DNA of 64,000 bases from Desulfovibrionaceae bacterium (GCA_029008115.1 JAQXJC010000049.1:91818-155817); one strand, 5' to 3'; shown: positions 37,376 to 48,241, numbered from the stretch's first letter. A program made the numbers and translations. Notes: a model not told the origin generated them from the sequence alone.

Positions 37376-37463
37376 GATGCGGAACTCCTTTGCTGGCGGC
37401 AGGGCGGGAAGCGGCAACCTGCCGGAACATGAACAGCGGCGCCCATCCGGGGGAGCGGACGGC

Positions 37464-37492
37464 TTGTCCGTGCGCCGCGCGTGGGCTACTGT
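37464..37492 (+). promoter_or_regulatory. Candidate promoter for the alpha/beta hydrolase
   Basis: TTGTCC and TACTGT with a 17-bp spacer, 68 bp before the GTG start. The match is weak. Confidence 0.3.
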
Positions 37493-37560
37493 TGCGTCTG
37501 CGCACGGGGGGCGCACGTGCGGCGGACAGCCCGGACAGAGAAGATAGCAGGAGGAAGAGC

Positions 37561-38322
37561 GTGTTGCAATGTATGCTGATACATGGCCTGGGGGGAACGC
37601 CGCTGGAAATGCGGTACATTGCGGCGGCGCTGGAGGCTGCCGGCCTGGAGACGCACAGCCTGACCCTGCCGGGCCATGACGCGCGGGTGACGGACTATCT
37701 GCGCGTTTCCTACGCCGACTGGCGGGAGCATGTCCTTGCGGAACATGCACGGCTGGCGGCGCGCGGGCCTGTGCTGTCCGTGGGCTTCTCTCTGGGCGGC
37801 CTGCTTACGCTCGATCTGGCGGAGCAGGTGGCGGAACATTGTCCTCTGGCGGGCATGGCTCTGCTGGCCGCGCCCGTGCGTCTGTTCAGCTGGCATCCCT
37901 TCTTCATGGTGGACTGGCGACTTCCCTTTGCGGGGCTGGTGCGGCGTCTGATGCCGGTTGTGCACTATCCCGCGCGCAGCGAGGAGCAGCAGGCTGTCGC
38001 TCCGTGGCGCGGCTATGACGGCATCACGGTGACGCGGCACGTGGCGGACATGCTGGCGGCCATGCGCAGGGTGCGCGCCGGACTGGGGCGCATCACCGCG
38101 CCGGCGCTCATCTGGCAGGCGCGCGGGGACATGACCTGCCGTGCGTGGAACGCCTTCCACATTGCGCGGCGGCTTGGCTCGGCAGACGTGACCCTGCGGC
38201 TGGTGGATATACGGAACCGTCAGGCCGGGCATCATCTGCTGCCCACGCATGTGGAGACGCGGGAGCCTGTGGCCACCTCCGTGCGGGACTTTGCCGTGCG
38301 CCTGACCGGTGCATGCGGATAA
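37561..38322 (+). CDS. Alpha/beta hydrolase, carboxylesterase-like
   Basis: A 253-residue hydrolase with oxyanion-hole HGLGG (residues 7-11), nucleophile serine in VGFSLGGLLT and the final histidine in AGHHLLPTH. Short-chain carboxylesterases and monoglyceride lipases share this layout. The start is GTG at 37561 with a full AGGAGG 6 bp upstream; the protein then begins right at strand beta-1, so nothing is missing. It is the first plus-strand gene after the long minus block and is followed by yajC. Confidence 0.85.
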   Translation: MLQCMLIHGLGGTPLEMRYIAAALEAAGLETHSLTLPGHDARVTDYLRVSYADWREHVLAEHARLAARGPVLSVGFSLGGLLTLDLAEQVAEHCPLAGMALLAAPVRLFSWHPFFMVDWRLPFAGLVRRLMPVVHYPARSEEQQAVAPWRGYDGITVTRHVADMLAAMRRVRAGLGRITAPALIWQARGDMTCRAWNAFHIARRLGSADVTLRLVDIRNRQAGHHLLPTHVETREPVATSVRDFAVRLTGACG

Positions 38323-38374
38323 CTGCCGGATATGGCTGGAAATTTTTGCCGGCTTCTGACGGGAGGCGCGGCGG

Positions 38375-38403
38375 TTGCATATTTTGTGATGAAAGGGTAG
38401 GGT
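38375..38403 (+). promoter_or_regulatory. Candidate promoter upstream of yajC
   Basis: TTGCAT and TAGGGT separated by 17 bp, about 95 bp before the yajC start. A terminator-like hairpin lies between this site and yajC. Confidence 0.4.
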
Positions 38404-38445
38404 ACTCCGATTCTGTCCTTTCCGGATGGAATCGTCCTGTGTCTG

Positions 38446-38466
38446 ACATGCCTCGGCATGTTTTTT
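38446..38466 (+). terminator. Terminator or attenuator in the yajC leader
   Basis: ACATGC-CTCG-GCATGT stem-loop followed by a further TTTTT, an intrinsic terminator in form. It is 32 bp before the yajC start. It either ends the hydrolase transcript or attenuates yajC-secDF. Confidence 0.6.
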
Positions 38467-38497
38467 CCCGAATGGATTCTCTTTTTGGAGGTACACC

Positions 38498-38872
38498 TTG
38501 TTCGAGTCTCTCGCTTTTGCCATGGGCGCTCCCCAGGCCGGCGGCGGCGCCGGCGGCCCCGCCGACATGCTGGTGCAGTTCATTCCGCTCATCCTGATGT
38601 TCGCGATTTTCTATTTCCTGCTGATCCGTCCGCAGCAGAAGCGCGCGAAGGAACACAAGGCCATGCTGGCCGCCCTGAAGCGCGGCGACTACGTGGTGAC
38701 CGGCAGCGGCCTGCTGGGCCGCATCATGGAAATCGACGAGGACACGGTCGTCATCGAGTGCGCCGAATCCAGGCTGCGCATGACGCGCGGCGCCATCGCC
38801 GGCATGGTGGACAAGAGCGGCAAGCCCCTCTCCGCCGCGCCCGCTCCTGAAGCAAAGAACGACGGAAAGTAG
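38498..38872 (+). CDS. yajC: Preprotein translocase subunit YajC
   Basis: Accessory membrane subunit of the Sec holotranslocon. It has 124 aa, with one transmembrane helix at about residues 26-44 (VQFIPLILMFAIFYFLLI), then the family signature RPQQKRAKEHKAMLAALKRGDYVVTGSGLLGRI in pattern. The start is TTG (38498-38500) with GGAGG 6 bp upstream; the ATG eight codons later has no such site. It is followed by secD and secF. Confidence 0.95.
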   Translation: MFESLAFAMGAPQAGGGAGGPADMLVQFIPLILMFAIFYFLLIRPQQKRAKEHKAMLAALKRGDYVVTGSGLLGRIMEIDEDTVVIECAESRLRMTRGAIAGMVDKSGKPLSAAPAPEAKNDGK

Positions 38873-38957
38873 TCTGTTCCCTCTGGCGGCCGCAGGGATG
38901 ACAGCCCTGCGGCCGGCTTCCATCCTCACGTAGCGAATATTTTCTGGAAGGTGTTGC

Positions 38958-40532
38958 ATGAATGGTCTGCGCTGGCGTATGGCCGTGATATTCGTTGTTC
39001 TGGCCGCGTGTGTGGCCTATTCGCTGCCGAGCCTGCTGGGCGGCAGTACCCTGGGCGGACTGCTGCCGGACAAGCGCGTCAGCCTCGGGCTTGACCTTCA
39101 GGGCGGCATCCACCTCACGCTGGGCGTGGAGGTGCAGAAGGCCGTCAGCAACTCGCTGGCCATGACGGGCCAGGATGTGCGCCGTCGCGCGCTGGATGAA
39201 AAGGTGGTGGTGACGCGCCCCCGGGTGCTGGGCGAGAGCGCGCTGGAATTTGTGCTGCCCAGGGCGGAACAGCGCGATGCGCTGGAAGAGCTGCTGCGCA
39301 GGCAGTTCCCCCAGCTTGCCTATGACGCGCCGCAGGCCGCGGAAGGCGGACAGCTGCGCTATGTGCTGCGCTTCACGCCGGAAGAGGTGCGGCGGCTGGA
39401 AGACATGGCGCAGGATCAGGCGCTGCGCACCATCCGCAACCGCATCGACCAGTTCGGCGTGGCCGAGCCGGATATCCGCAAGCAGGAAGGGCACCGCGTG
39501 CAGGTGCAGCTCCCCGGTATTTCCGATCCGCGCCGCGCCGTCCAGCTCATCGGCCAGACGGCCCATCTGGAATTTCACCTTGTGCGCGACGATATTGACC
39601 CGGCCAGGCCGGTACTGCCTGCCGGGCTGATTTCCCTGCGGTATCTGGACAAGACCGGGGAAGGCGCCGGGGCCAGGCTGGTGGTGGAAAAGGATGCCAT
39701 GCTCACCGGCGAGGATGTGAGCGATGCGCGTCCCTCCTTCGACCAGCTGAACCAGCCCTATGTCCTGCTGGACTTCAACAGCCGCGGGGCGTCGCTTTTT
39801 GATCGCCTGACCAGCGAGAACGTGGGCCGCCGCATGGCCATTGTGCTGGATGGCAAGATTTACTCCGCGCCCGTCATCCGGGAGCGCATCTCCGGCGGGC
39901 GTGCCAGCATCTCGGGCTCCTTCACCACGGCGGAAGCGCAGGACCTTGCCATCGTGCTGCGGGCCGGTTCCCTGCCTGCGCCGGTTACCGTGCTGGAAGA
40001 GCGCACCGTGGGCCCCTCTCTGGGGCAGGAATCCATCGACAGCGGCATTCATGCCGCCTTTGTGGGAGCGGCGGCCGTGGTGCTGTTCATGGCCGTCTAC
40101 TATGGCATGAGCGGCATCATTGCCGACCTCATGCTCTGCTTCACTCTGCTGCTGATACTGGCCGGCATGGCCGCCTTTGGCGCAACGCTGACCCTGCCCG
40201 GCATTGCCGGCGTGGTGCTGACCATCGGCATGGCTGTGGACGCCAACGTGCTGATTTACGAGCGCATCCGGGAGGAGCTGCATAACGGGCTGACGGCGCT
40301 GGCGGCAGTGCGGGCGGGCTTTGAACGGGCCACCATTTCCATCACGGACTCCAACCTCACGACCATCATTGCCACAGTCATTCTGTACCAGTTCGGCACA
40401 GGGCCGATTCGCGGCTTTGCGGTCACGCTGTCCCTTGGCATACTTGCCTCCATGTTTACCGCCATCTTCGTCTCGCGCTGCATTTTTGAATACTGGGCGC
40501 GCAGGGCCGGGGCCAGGGGCATCAGCATCTAG
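38958..40532 (+). CDS. secD: Protein translocase subunit SecD
   Basis: Proton-driven partner of SecYEG that helps release exported proteins on the periplasmic side. The 524-residue protein has an N-terminal helix, the LGLDLQGGIHLTLGVE motif, periplasmic P1 domain, and a C-terminal block of membrane helices with SLGQESIDSGIHAAFVGAAAV, VLTIGMAVDANVLIYERIREE and FGTGPIRGFAVTLSLGI. Its length and order before secF are standard. Confidence 0.97.
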   Translation: MNGLRWRMAVIFVVLAACVAYSLPSLLGGSTLGGLLPDKRVSLGLDLQGGIHLTLGVEVQKAVSNSLAMTGQDVRRRALDEKVVVTRPRVLGESALEFVLPRAEQRDALEELLRRQFPQLAYDAPQAAEGGQLRYVLRFTPEEVRRLEDMAQDQALRTIRNRIDQFGVAEPDIRKQEGHRVQVQLPGISDPRRAVQLIGQTAHLEFHLVRDDIDPARPVLPAGLISLRYLDKTGEGAGARLVVEKDAMLTGEDVSDARPSFDQLNQPYVLLDFNSRGASLFDRLTSENVGRRMAIVLDGKIYSAPVIRERISGGRASISGSFTTAEAQDLAIVLRAGSLPAPVTVLEERTVGPSLGQESIDSGIHAAFVGAAAVVLFMAVYYGMSGIIADLMLCFTLLLILAGMAAFGATLTLPGIAGVVLTIGMAVDANVLIYERIREELHNGLTALAAVRAGFERATISITDSNLTTIIATVILYQFGTGPIRGFAVTLSLGILASMFTAIFVSRCIFEYWARRAGARGISI

Positions 40533-40558
40533 TCCCGCCAGCAGGACAGGAGGACATC

Positions 40559-41659
40559 ATGGGTTTTGCATTCATCAGGCACAATACCAACTATAACTTC
40601 ATGGGCGTGCGTCATTACAGCTACGCCCTGTCCGCCGCGCTGCTGCTGGCCGGCCTGTGCGCCATCATCTTCGGCAGCGGGCTGAAGATGGGGATTGACT
40701 TCGCCGGCGGCGCCATCGTGCAGGTGCAGTTCGCCCAGCCCGTGGAAGACAATGCGCTCAAGAAGAGCATGGATGTGCCGGAGCTGCCGGGCATTTCCAC
40801 CCAGCGCTTCGGGGAAGGCGGCCGGGACTACCTGCTGCGCTTCACTGCCGACGCATCGACCAATGCCTCCGCTCTGCGCACCAGCGTGGCCGAAGCGTTG
40901 CAGAAGGCCTTCCCGGACAACAGGAGCACCATTGAGCGTCTGGAGATGGTCGGCCCCAAGGTGGGCGGCGACCTTGCCAACAAGGCGCTGGAGGCCCTGT
41001 ACTATGCCATTTTGCTCATTGCGGTGTATATCTCCGGCCGGTTCGAGCAGCGCTGGATGGCCGGGGCGGCCATGGCTGCCGCGCTGTGGGGCGGCATGTA
41101 CCTGCTGTCCTTTACCGGCGCGGGCATGGGCCTGCTGGTGTGCGCCGCGCTGGCCGTGACGCTGGCGGTCTGCTGGAAGCTGCGGCTGAACTACGCCCTG
41201 GGCGCCATTGCCGGCCTGCTGCATGACGTGGGCATCACCATCGGGCTGCTGGCCATTCTGGGCGTGGACGTGGACCTCAACGTGGTTGCGGCCCTGCTGA
41301 CGCTCATCGGCTATTCACTGAATGACACCATCATTGTATATGACCGCCTGCGCGAGAATCTGCGGGCGACGCCTGACCTGCCGCTGATCAGCATCATCAA
41401 TGCGGCGGTCAACCAGACGCTGAGCCGCACCATCCTCACCTCGTTCACCACGTTCTTTGCCACGCTGGCACTGTTCGTGCTGGGCGGCGGGGTGATTCAC
41501 GATTTTGCGCTGACCATGATGATCGGCGTGGTGGTGGGGACGCTGTCCTCCATCTACGTGTCCTCCGCCATTCTGCTGGCCCTGGGCGATACGGCCCTGT
41601 ATGTGCGCGCGCAGGAGAAGGAGGAGTATGAGCGTCCCGGCGAGCACGGCATCGTCTAG
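40559..41659 (+). CDS. secF: Protein translocase subunit SecF
   Basis: Forms the SecDF complex with the preceding gene. The 366-residue product has the first helix after NFMGVRHYSYALSAALLLAG, the LKMGIDFAGGAIVQVQF motif, GPKVGGDLANKALEAL, and GYSLNDTIIVYDRLREN with TLSRTILTSFTTFFATLALF in the C-terminal helices. AGGAGG lies 5 bp before the ATG. Residues of about 150-190 form two close extra hydrophobic stretches. A terminator follows. Confidence 0.97.
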   Translation: MGFAFIRHNTNYNFMGVRHYSYALSAALLLAGLCAIIFGSGLKMGIDFAGGAIVQVQFAQPVEDNALKKSMDVPELPGISTQRFGEGGRDYLLRFTADASTNASALRTSVAEALQKAFPDNRSTIERLEMVGPKVGGDLANKALEALYYAILLIAVYISGRFEQRWMAGAAMAAALWGGMYLLSFTGAGMGLLVCAALAVTLAVCWKLRLNYALGAIAGLLHDVGITIGLLAILGVDVDLNVVAALLTLIGYSLNDTIIVYDRLRENLRATPDLPLISIINAAVNQTLSRTILTSFTTFFATLALFVLGGGVIHDFALTMMIGVVVGTLSSIYVSSAILLALGDTALYVRAQEKEEYERPGEHGIV

Positions 41660-41684
41660 CCGGCTTCATTTCCCAGCCTTCATG

Positions 41685-41719
41685 GCGGCGGGCGTCCGAG
41701 GGCGTCCGCCGCTTCTTTT
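41685..41719 (+). terminator. Terminator after secF
   Basis: GCGGCGG (41685-41691) pairs with CCGCCGC (41706-41712) and is followed by TTCTTTT, 25 bp past the secF stop. Confidence 0.65.
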
Positions 41720-41730
41720 GATCCGGAGAG

Positions 41731-41758
41731 TTGACGGCATGTTTTTCAGCCTTATCTG
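41731..41758 (+). promoter_or_regulatory. Candidate promoter for cbpA-cbpM
   Basis: TTGACG and TATCTG with a 16-bp spacer, 32 bp before the cbpA ATG and right after the secF terminator. A heat-shock sigma site was not recognised. Confidence 0.4.
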
Positions 41759-41790
41759 ATCCTCGCCGGATTACGAGGGAGAAACAGAAG

Positions 41791-42690
41791 ATGGCAGTTT
41801 CCTACAAAGATTACTACAAGGTGCTGGGCGTGGAGCGCGGAGCTTCCGCGGACGCCATTTCCAAGGCGTACAAGAAGCTGGCGCGCCAGTACCATCCTGA
41901 CCTCAATCCCAACGACAAGAGCGCGGAAGAGAAGTTCAAGGAAATCAACGAGGCCTATGAAGTGCTGAAGGACCCGGAAAAGCGGCGCATGTACGATCAG
42001 CTTGGTCCCGACTGGCAGAATGGCCAGCAGTTCGGCGGACCGGGCTTTGAGAACATGCACTTCACCTTCAACGGGCAGAACTTCGGCGGCTCCGGCTTTT
42101 CGGACTTCTTCGAGACGCTGTTCGGGCAGCAGCCCGGAGGACGGGGCGGCTTTGGCGGATTTTCCGCTCCGCCGCGCAAGGGACGGGATTACGAGTCCGA
42201 GCTGGCGCTGGCATTGGAAGATGTCATGCGCGGCGGCAGGCACAGCGTCTCCGTACAGGGGAAGACGCTGGACGTGAATGTCCCGGCCGGCATCCGCGAG
42301 GGGGTCAGACTCCGTCTGGCCGGAAAGGGCGGAGCCATGCCCGGGGGGACCCCCGGCGACCTCTTCCTGCGGATTAAATACATGCCGCATCCTGTGTTTC
42401 AGGTGGACGGAGACAACCTCCAGTGCGATGTGTCGGTGGCTCCGTGGGAGGCGGTTCTGGGCGGCACGGTGCGTGTTCCCACGCTGGAAGGGCCGGTTGA
42501 ACTGAAACTTCCGGCGGGCAGCTCTTCCGGGCGGCGCATCCGCCTGCGGGGGAAAGGCCTGGGCGCACCTTCCGCACGCGGCGATCTGCTGGCCCGCGTG
42601 ATGATCAGGGTGCCTTCCTCCGTGAGCGAGGAAGAGGAAGCGTTGTGGCGCAGGCTTGCGGCGAGTTCGTCGTTCAAAGCTGGGGAATAG
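41791..42690 (+). CDS. cbpA: DnaJ-family co-chaperone (CbpA type)
   Basis: Hsp40 co-chaperone that stimulates DnaK. The 299-residue protein has an N-terminal J domain (residues 5-70) with HPD at 35-37, a Gly/Phe-rich linker (QFGGPGFENMHFTFNG to RGGFGGF), and the two C-terminal substrate-binding domains. It lacks the cysteine-rich zinc domain of DnaJ, so it is the CbpA class. The adjacent cbpM gene supports this. The ATG at 41791 fits the family; GGGAGA lies upstream. Confidence 0.92.
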   Translation: MAVSYKDYYKVLGVERGASADAISKAYKKLARQYHPDLNPNDKSAEEKFKEINEAYEVLKDPEKRRMYDQLGPDWQNGQQFGGPGFENMHFTFNGQNFGGSGFSDFFETLFGQQPGGRGGFGGFSAPPRKGRDYESELALALEDVMRGGRHSVSVQGKTLDVNVPAGIREGVRLRLAGKGGAMPGGTPGDLFLRIKYMPHPVFQVDGDNLQCDVSVAPWEAVLGGTVRVPTLEGPVELKLPAGSSSGRRIRLRGKGLGAPSARGDLLARVMIRVPSSVSEEEEALWRRLAASSSFKAGE

Positions 42691-42723
42691 TTCCCCGCGG
42701 ACAGGGAAAGAGCGGAGGGTTCC

Positions 42724-43041
42724 ATGAATATTGTGCAAAAGAATGATAATCTGCCGCGACATTCCAGATACCTGGCGGATACGGAATTTGTGGAACTGAC
42801 GGGTATTCAGCCTGCGCGGCTGGACGAGCTGCTGGAAATGGACTGGGTGCGCCCCCGGCGGACAGAGCAGAACGTCTGCCTGTTCTGCAACAGCGACGTC
42901 TACCGTGTTCGCAAGCTGGAACGCATCTGCTGTGATTTTGAGCTGCCGGCAGTGGGCGGCGCCATCATCGTGGATTTGCTGGATCGCATTGCCAGCCTTG
43001 AGCAGCGCGTGGAGCATCTGCGCCAGATGTGCGGGCGATAG
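42724..43041 (+). CDS. cbpM: Chaperone modulator CbpM-like (MerR-type) protein
   Basis: A 105-residue protein with a small winged-helix/MerR-like fold, of the CbpM type that regulates CbpA: FVELTGIQPARLDELLEMDWVRP, YRVRKLERICCDFELPAVGGAIIVDLLDRIASLEQRVEHLR. The end is a helix fit for dimerisation. It lies 33 bp after cbpA and is followed by a strong terminator. Four cysteines (CLFC, CC) are present, two more than needed for the fold; whether they bind metal is unknown. Confidence 0.85.
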   Translation: MNIVQKNDNLPRHSRYLADTEFVELTGIQPARLDELLEMDWVRPRRTEQNVCLFCNSDVYRVRKLERICCDFELPAVGGAIIVDLLDRIASLEQRVEHLRQMCGR

Positions 43042-43079
43042 CGCGCACGCCGCGCTGCATGAGCGCTACAGACTGGAAT

Positions 43080-43102
43080 GGGGAGCGTATGCTCCCCTTT
43101 TT
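43080..43102 (+). terminator. Intrinsic terminator after cbpM
   Basis: GGGGAGC-GTAT-GCTCCCC, a perfect 7-bp stem followed by TTTTT. Confidence 0.9.
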
Positions 43103-43173
43103 CATTGCAGTATGCCAGCAGACGGAGCACTTTCACATGTATCCTGAAAGATAAAAATGCTGTGTGGAATATC

Positions 43174-43201
43174 TTGACGCAGATAAAACAGCAGTTATTC
43201 T
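43174..43201 (+). promoter_or_regulatory. Candidate promoter for clpB
   Basis: TTGACG and TATTCT with a 16-bp spacer, 49 bp before the clpB ATG. No CIRCE element was seen nearby. Confidence 0.5.
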
Positions 43202-43250
43202 GATATGTGTTGAGAGAAAGAAACAGGCTTTCATTGTGGAGGCACAGTAT

Positions 43251-45863
<2,613 letters not shown>

Positions 45864-45910
45864 TGCCGCGGATGCGGGTGCGTGGCGATGCGCACCCGTC
45901 CTCCAAGGTT

Positions 45911-45941
45911 GGGGGGAAGGGCTGCGGCTCTTCCCCCCTTT
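45911..45941 (+). terminator. Intrinsic terminator after clpB
   Basis: GGGGGGAAG/CTTCCCCCC 9-bp stem followed by TTTCG. A second GC hairpin (about 45874-45899) lies just before it. Confidence 0.7.
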
Positions 45942-45985
45942 CGTGTTCGAGCGTGACGGGGTACGGAGAAAAGTTGCATTTTGTC

Positions 45986-46014
45986 TGGACAGTTGCCGCA
46001 TTGGCGGCTAGATT
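45986..46014 (+). promoter_or_regulatory. Promoter for glmU
   Basis: TGGACA and TAGATT with a 17-bp spacer, 29 bp before the glmU ATG and right after the clpB terminator. Confidence 0.6.
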
Positions 46015-46042
46015 GTCTCCAGCGAAATTCAAGGAGTCTCCT

Positions 46043-47398
46043 ATGGCGCATACCGGCGCAGTCATTCTCGCGGCGGGGAAGGGAACCCGCATGCACTCCG
46101 ACAGGCCCAAGGTTCTGCAAACCCTGCTGGGCGAGTCCATGCTTTCCTATGTGCTGCGCGCTGTGGAGCCGCTGTGCGGCGATTCGGTATGGACTGTGGT
46201 CGGGCACGGTGCGCACATGGTCACGGCGGCCTTCCCGGCCGCGCGTTGCGTGCATCAGGCCGAACAGCTCGGAACCGGGCATGCCGTGATGCAGGCCCTG
46301 CCCGCCGTGCGGGAGGGGGGATGTCATCGCGTGCTGGTGGTCAATGGCGATACGCCGCTGGTCCGCACGGAGACGCTGCGCAGCTTCCTTGAGGCCGCTG
46401 GAGATGCGGATGTGGCCTTTGCCACCATTCATCTGGACGACCCCGGCGCCTATGGCCGGGTGGTGCGTGCTGGCGGCCTTGTGCGGGCCATCGTGGAGGC
46501 CAAGGACTATGATGCCGCTCTGCACGGCACGCCCACGGGAGAGGTCAATGCCGGCATCTATCTGCTGAAGCTGGACGTGCTGGAACGTCTTCTGCCGCAG
46601 CTGGGCTGCCAGAACAGAAGCGGGGAATATTACCTCACCGACGTGGTGGCCCTCGCCGTTGCCGAGGGGCTGAACGTGCTGGGCGTGGACTGCGGCCGGG
46701 ATGCCAGCCTGTTCGGCATCAACTCTCCGCTGGAGCTGGCCGCATCGGAAGAGCGTCTGCGCGCGGATATAGTGCGCGACCTGCTGCGCTCCGGCGTCAT
46801 GATTCATCATCCGGCCGGCGTGGTCGTCGGCCCCCGTGCCGTGGTTGAGCCCGGCGCGGAGCTGTGCGGCCCGTGCGAAATATACGGAGAAAGCCGCGTG
46901 GAGCGCGGGGCCCTGGTGCAGTCGCACTGCGTGCTGCGCAATGCCCGCGTTGCCGGCGGCGCTGAAATCCGCTCCTTCAGCCATCTGGAACAGGCGGAGG
47001 TGGCCGCGGGCGCCCTGGTCGGGCCGTATGCGCGGCTGCGCCCGGGGGCTGTGCTGGAAGAAGACAGCCATGTGGGCAATTTCGTGGAGCTGAAAAAGAC
47101 CCGTCTGGGGCGCGGCGCCAAGGCCAATCACCTGACCTATCTTGGCGATGCGCAGATTGGCGCCGGCACGAACATTGGCGCCGGCACCATCACCTGCAAT
47201 TATGACGGGAAGAACAAGTTTGCCACCATCATCGGGGAGCGCGCCTTCATTGGCAGCAATACCGCGCTGGTGGCTCCCGTTGCCGTGGGCGATGACGCGC
47301 TCATCGGCGCGGGATCGGTCATCACCCGCGACGTGCCGGAAGGGCAGATGGGCATCGCCCGCGCCCGCCAGACCGTGTTGCCGCGCCGCGTCCGGTGA
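46043..47398 (+). CDS. glmU: Bifunctional GlmU (GlcN-1-P acetyltransferase / GlcNAc-1-P uridyltransferase)
   Basis: Makes UDP-N-acetylglucosamine for peptidoglycan and LPS. The 451-residue protein has the uridyltransferase domain (VILAAGKGTRMHSDRPKVL, QLGTGHAVMQA, VVNGDTPLV, GEVNAGIY) and a C-terminal left-handed beta-helix with hexapeptide repeats, HLTYLGDAQIGAGTNIGAGTITCNYDG in pattern, ending RARQTVLP. AAGGAG lies about 6 bp before the ATG at 46043. Confidence 0.97.
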   Translation: MAHTGAVILAAGKGTRMHSDRPKVLQTLLGESMLSYVLRAVEPLCGDSVWTVVGHGAHMVTAAFPAARCVHQAEQLGTGHAVMQALPAVREGGCHRVLVVNGDTPLVRTETLRSFLEAAGDADVAFATIHLDDPGAYGRVVRAGGLVRAIVEAKDYDAALHGTPTGEVNAGIYLLKLDVLERLLPQLGCQNRSGEYYLTDVVALAVAEGLNVLGVDCGRDASLFGINSPLELAASEERLRADIVRDLLRSGVMIHHPAGVVVGPRAVVEPGAELCGPCEIYGESRVERGALVQSHCVLRNARVAGGAEIRSFSHLEQAEVAAGALVGPYARLRPGAVLEEDSHVGNFVELKKTRLGRGAKANHLTYLGDAQIGAGTNIGAGTITCNYDGKNKFATIIGERAFIGSNTALVAPVAVGDDALIGAGSVITRDVPEGQMGIARARQTVLPRRVR

Positions 47399-47427
47399 TG
47401 ATTGTGCTGTCCCCCCGCGGGGTGCCG

Positions 47428-47456
47428 CGCCGCATTGCCGGGCGGCGGACGCTTTT
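47428..47456 (+). terminator. Weak terminator after glmU
   Basis: CGCCGC (47428-47433) and GCGGCG (47442-47447) with TTTTT five bases later. The stem-to-U distance makes it a weak candidate. Confidence 0.35.
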
Positions 47457-47479
47457 TCAAATTTAGACTGGCAGATTTC

Positions 47480-47508
47480 TTGCTATTAAAAGAAGGCGGT
47501 GCTATATT
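47480..47508 (+). promoter_or_regulatory. Candidate promoter whose -10 touches the start codon of the coiled-coil gene
   Basis: TTGCTA and TATATT are 17 bp apart, and the -10 ends at the base before ATG 47509. A transcript from here would start near the second ATG (47515). Confidence 0.45.
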
Positions 47509-47760
47509 ATGGACATGGAACTCCTCGATCTTTTGGAAGACAGGATTGCGACGCTTATCACCGAACTGAATACGCTGCGTGAAACGCACAGGAACACGCT
47601 GGCGGAGCTGGATTCGGTCAGCGCGGCCCGTACTGCACTGGAAGAGGAAAACCGTGCGCTGAAAGAAACGCTGACGCAGGAAAAGGAAGTCAAGGAAACT
47701 GTCTCCCAGCGTATCGACAGGATGCTGTCTCAGCTGGACAGTATTGACGCTCCGAATTAA
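47509..47760 (+). CDS. ZapB-like coiled-coil protein
   Basis: An 83-residue protein that is almost wholly coiled coil: MELLDLLEDRIATLITELNTLRE to IDRMLSQLDS, with heptad leucines. It resembles ZapB, the partner of ZapA in the division-site complex, and is encoded directly before zapA, which supports that role. The start is ATG 47509 (with AGAAGGCGG about 11 bp upstream) or ATG 47515. The assignment is inferred from structure and context, as coiled coils carry little family signal. Confidence 0.75.
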   Translation: MDMELLDLLEDRIATLITELNTLRETHRNTLAELDSVSAARTALEEENRALKETLTQEKEVKETVSQRIDRMLSQLDSIDAPN

Positions 47761-47766
47761 TGATTG

Positions 47767-48039
47767 ATGAGTCAGGGTAGCTTTTCGCTGACCGTTCTGG
47801 GAATAGACATTCCCTTTCGTGCCGGCACGGATCGTGCCCGCATCGAGGCTGTCAAAAACCTGCTCGAAGAGCGGTTCGCAGCGCAAAAACAGAGGTCCCA
47901 CGGAGGGCAGAGCAAGGAAATTCTGCTCACCTTTATGGCCCTCGGACTCGCGGATGATTTGCTGCAGTTGCGCAAACAGCTGACCGGTGCGTGCGAGCGC
48001 ATTGACGTCATCAATGATAAATTGGAAAAAGTTCTTTAA
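47767..48039 (+). CDS. zapA: Cell division protein ZapA
   Basis: Binds and bundles FtsZ filaments. The 90-residue protein starts FSLTVLGIDIPFRAGTDRARIEAVKNLLEERF, typical of ZapA, and ends in a helix. The ATG at 47767 is 7 bp after the stop of the coiled-coil gene. The 6S RNA starts almost at once after its stop, an order known in many proteobacteria (zapA-ssrS). Confidence 0.92.
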   Translation: MSQGSFSLTVLGIDIPFRAGTDRARIEAVKNLLEERFAAQKQRSHGGQSKEILLTFMALGLADDLLQLRKQLTGACERIDVINDKLEKVL

Positions 48040-48042
48040 TTT

Positions 48043-48241
48043 TACCGTATTGCAGCCCTGGGACGTTTGAGCTTGAACCACGGGTGCTGACCTTACAAAC
48101 ATAAAAACGGACGCCGGTCACTGCCTTCGTGTGCATGCCCCCTGCGGGAAGCCTGACAGGGTATATGGGCGCCCCCCTGGGTAACCAGGTTCTGCACCCC
48201 TTGTTTCACACGGCGTCTTGGGGCCGCAATACGGTATTTTT
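48043..48241 (+). ncRNA. ssrS: 6S RNA
   Basis: About 195-nt RNA that binds the RNA polymerase holoenzyme and copies an open promoter. The ends form a long closing stem: TACCGTATTGC (48043-48053) with GCAATACGGTA (48226-48236), one A-C mismatch, then GCCCTGGGACGT (48055-48066) with GCGTCTTGGGGC (48213-48224, counting G-U pairs). Inside, a bubble (about 48067-48081 facing 48200-48212) is followed by the stem GGGTGC/GCACCC (48082-48087, 48194-48199), the 6S layout. TTTTT follows, so the closing stem also ends transcription. Its place right after zapA is the conserved one. A TTTAAT -10 at 48035-48040 could start it, though no good -35 was found. Confidence 0.85.
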
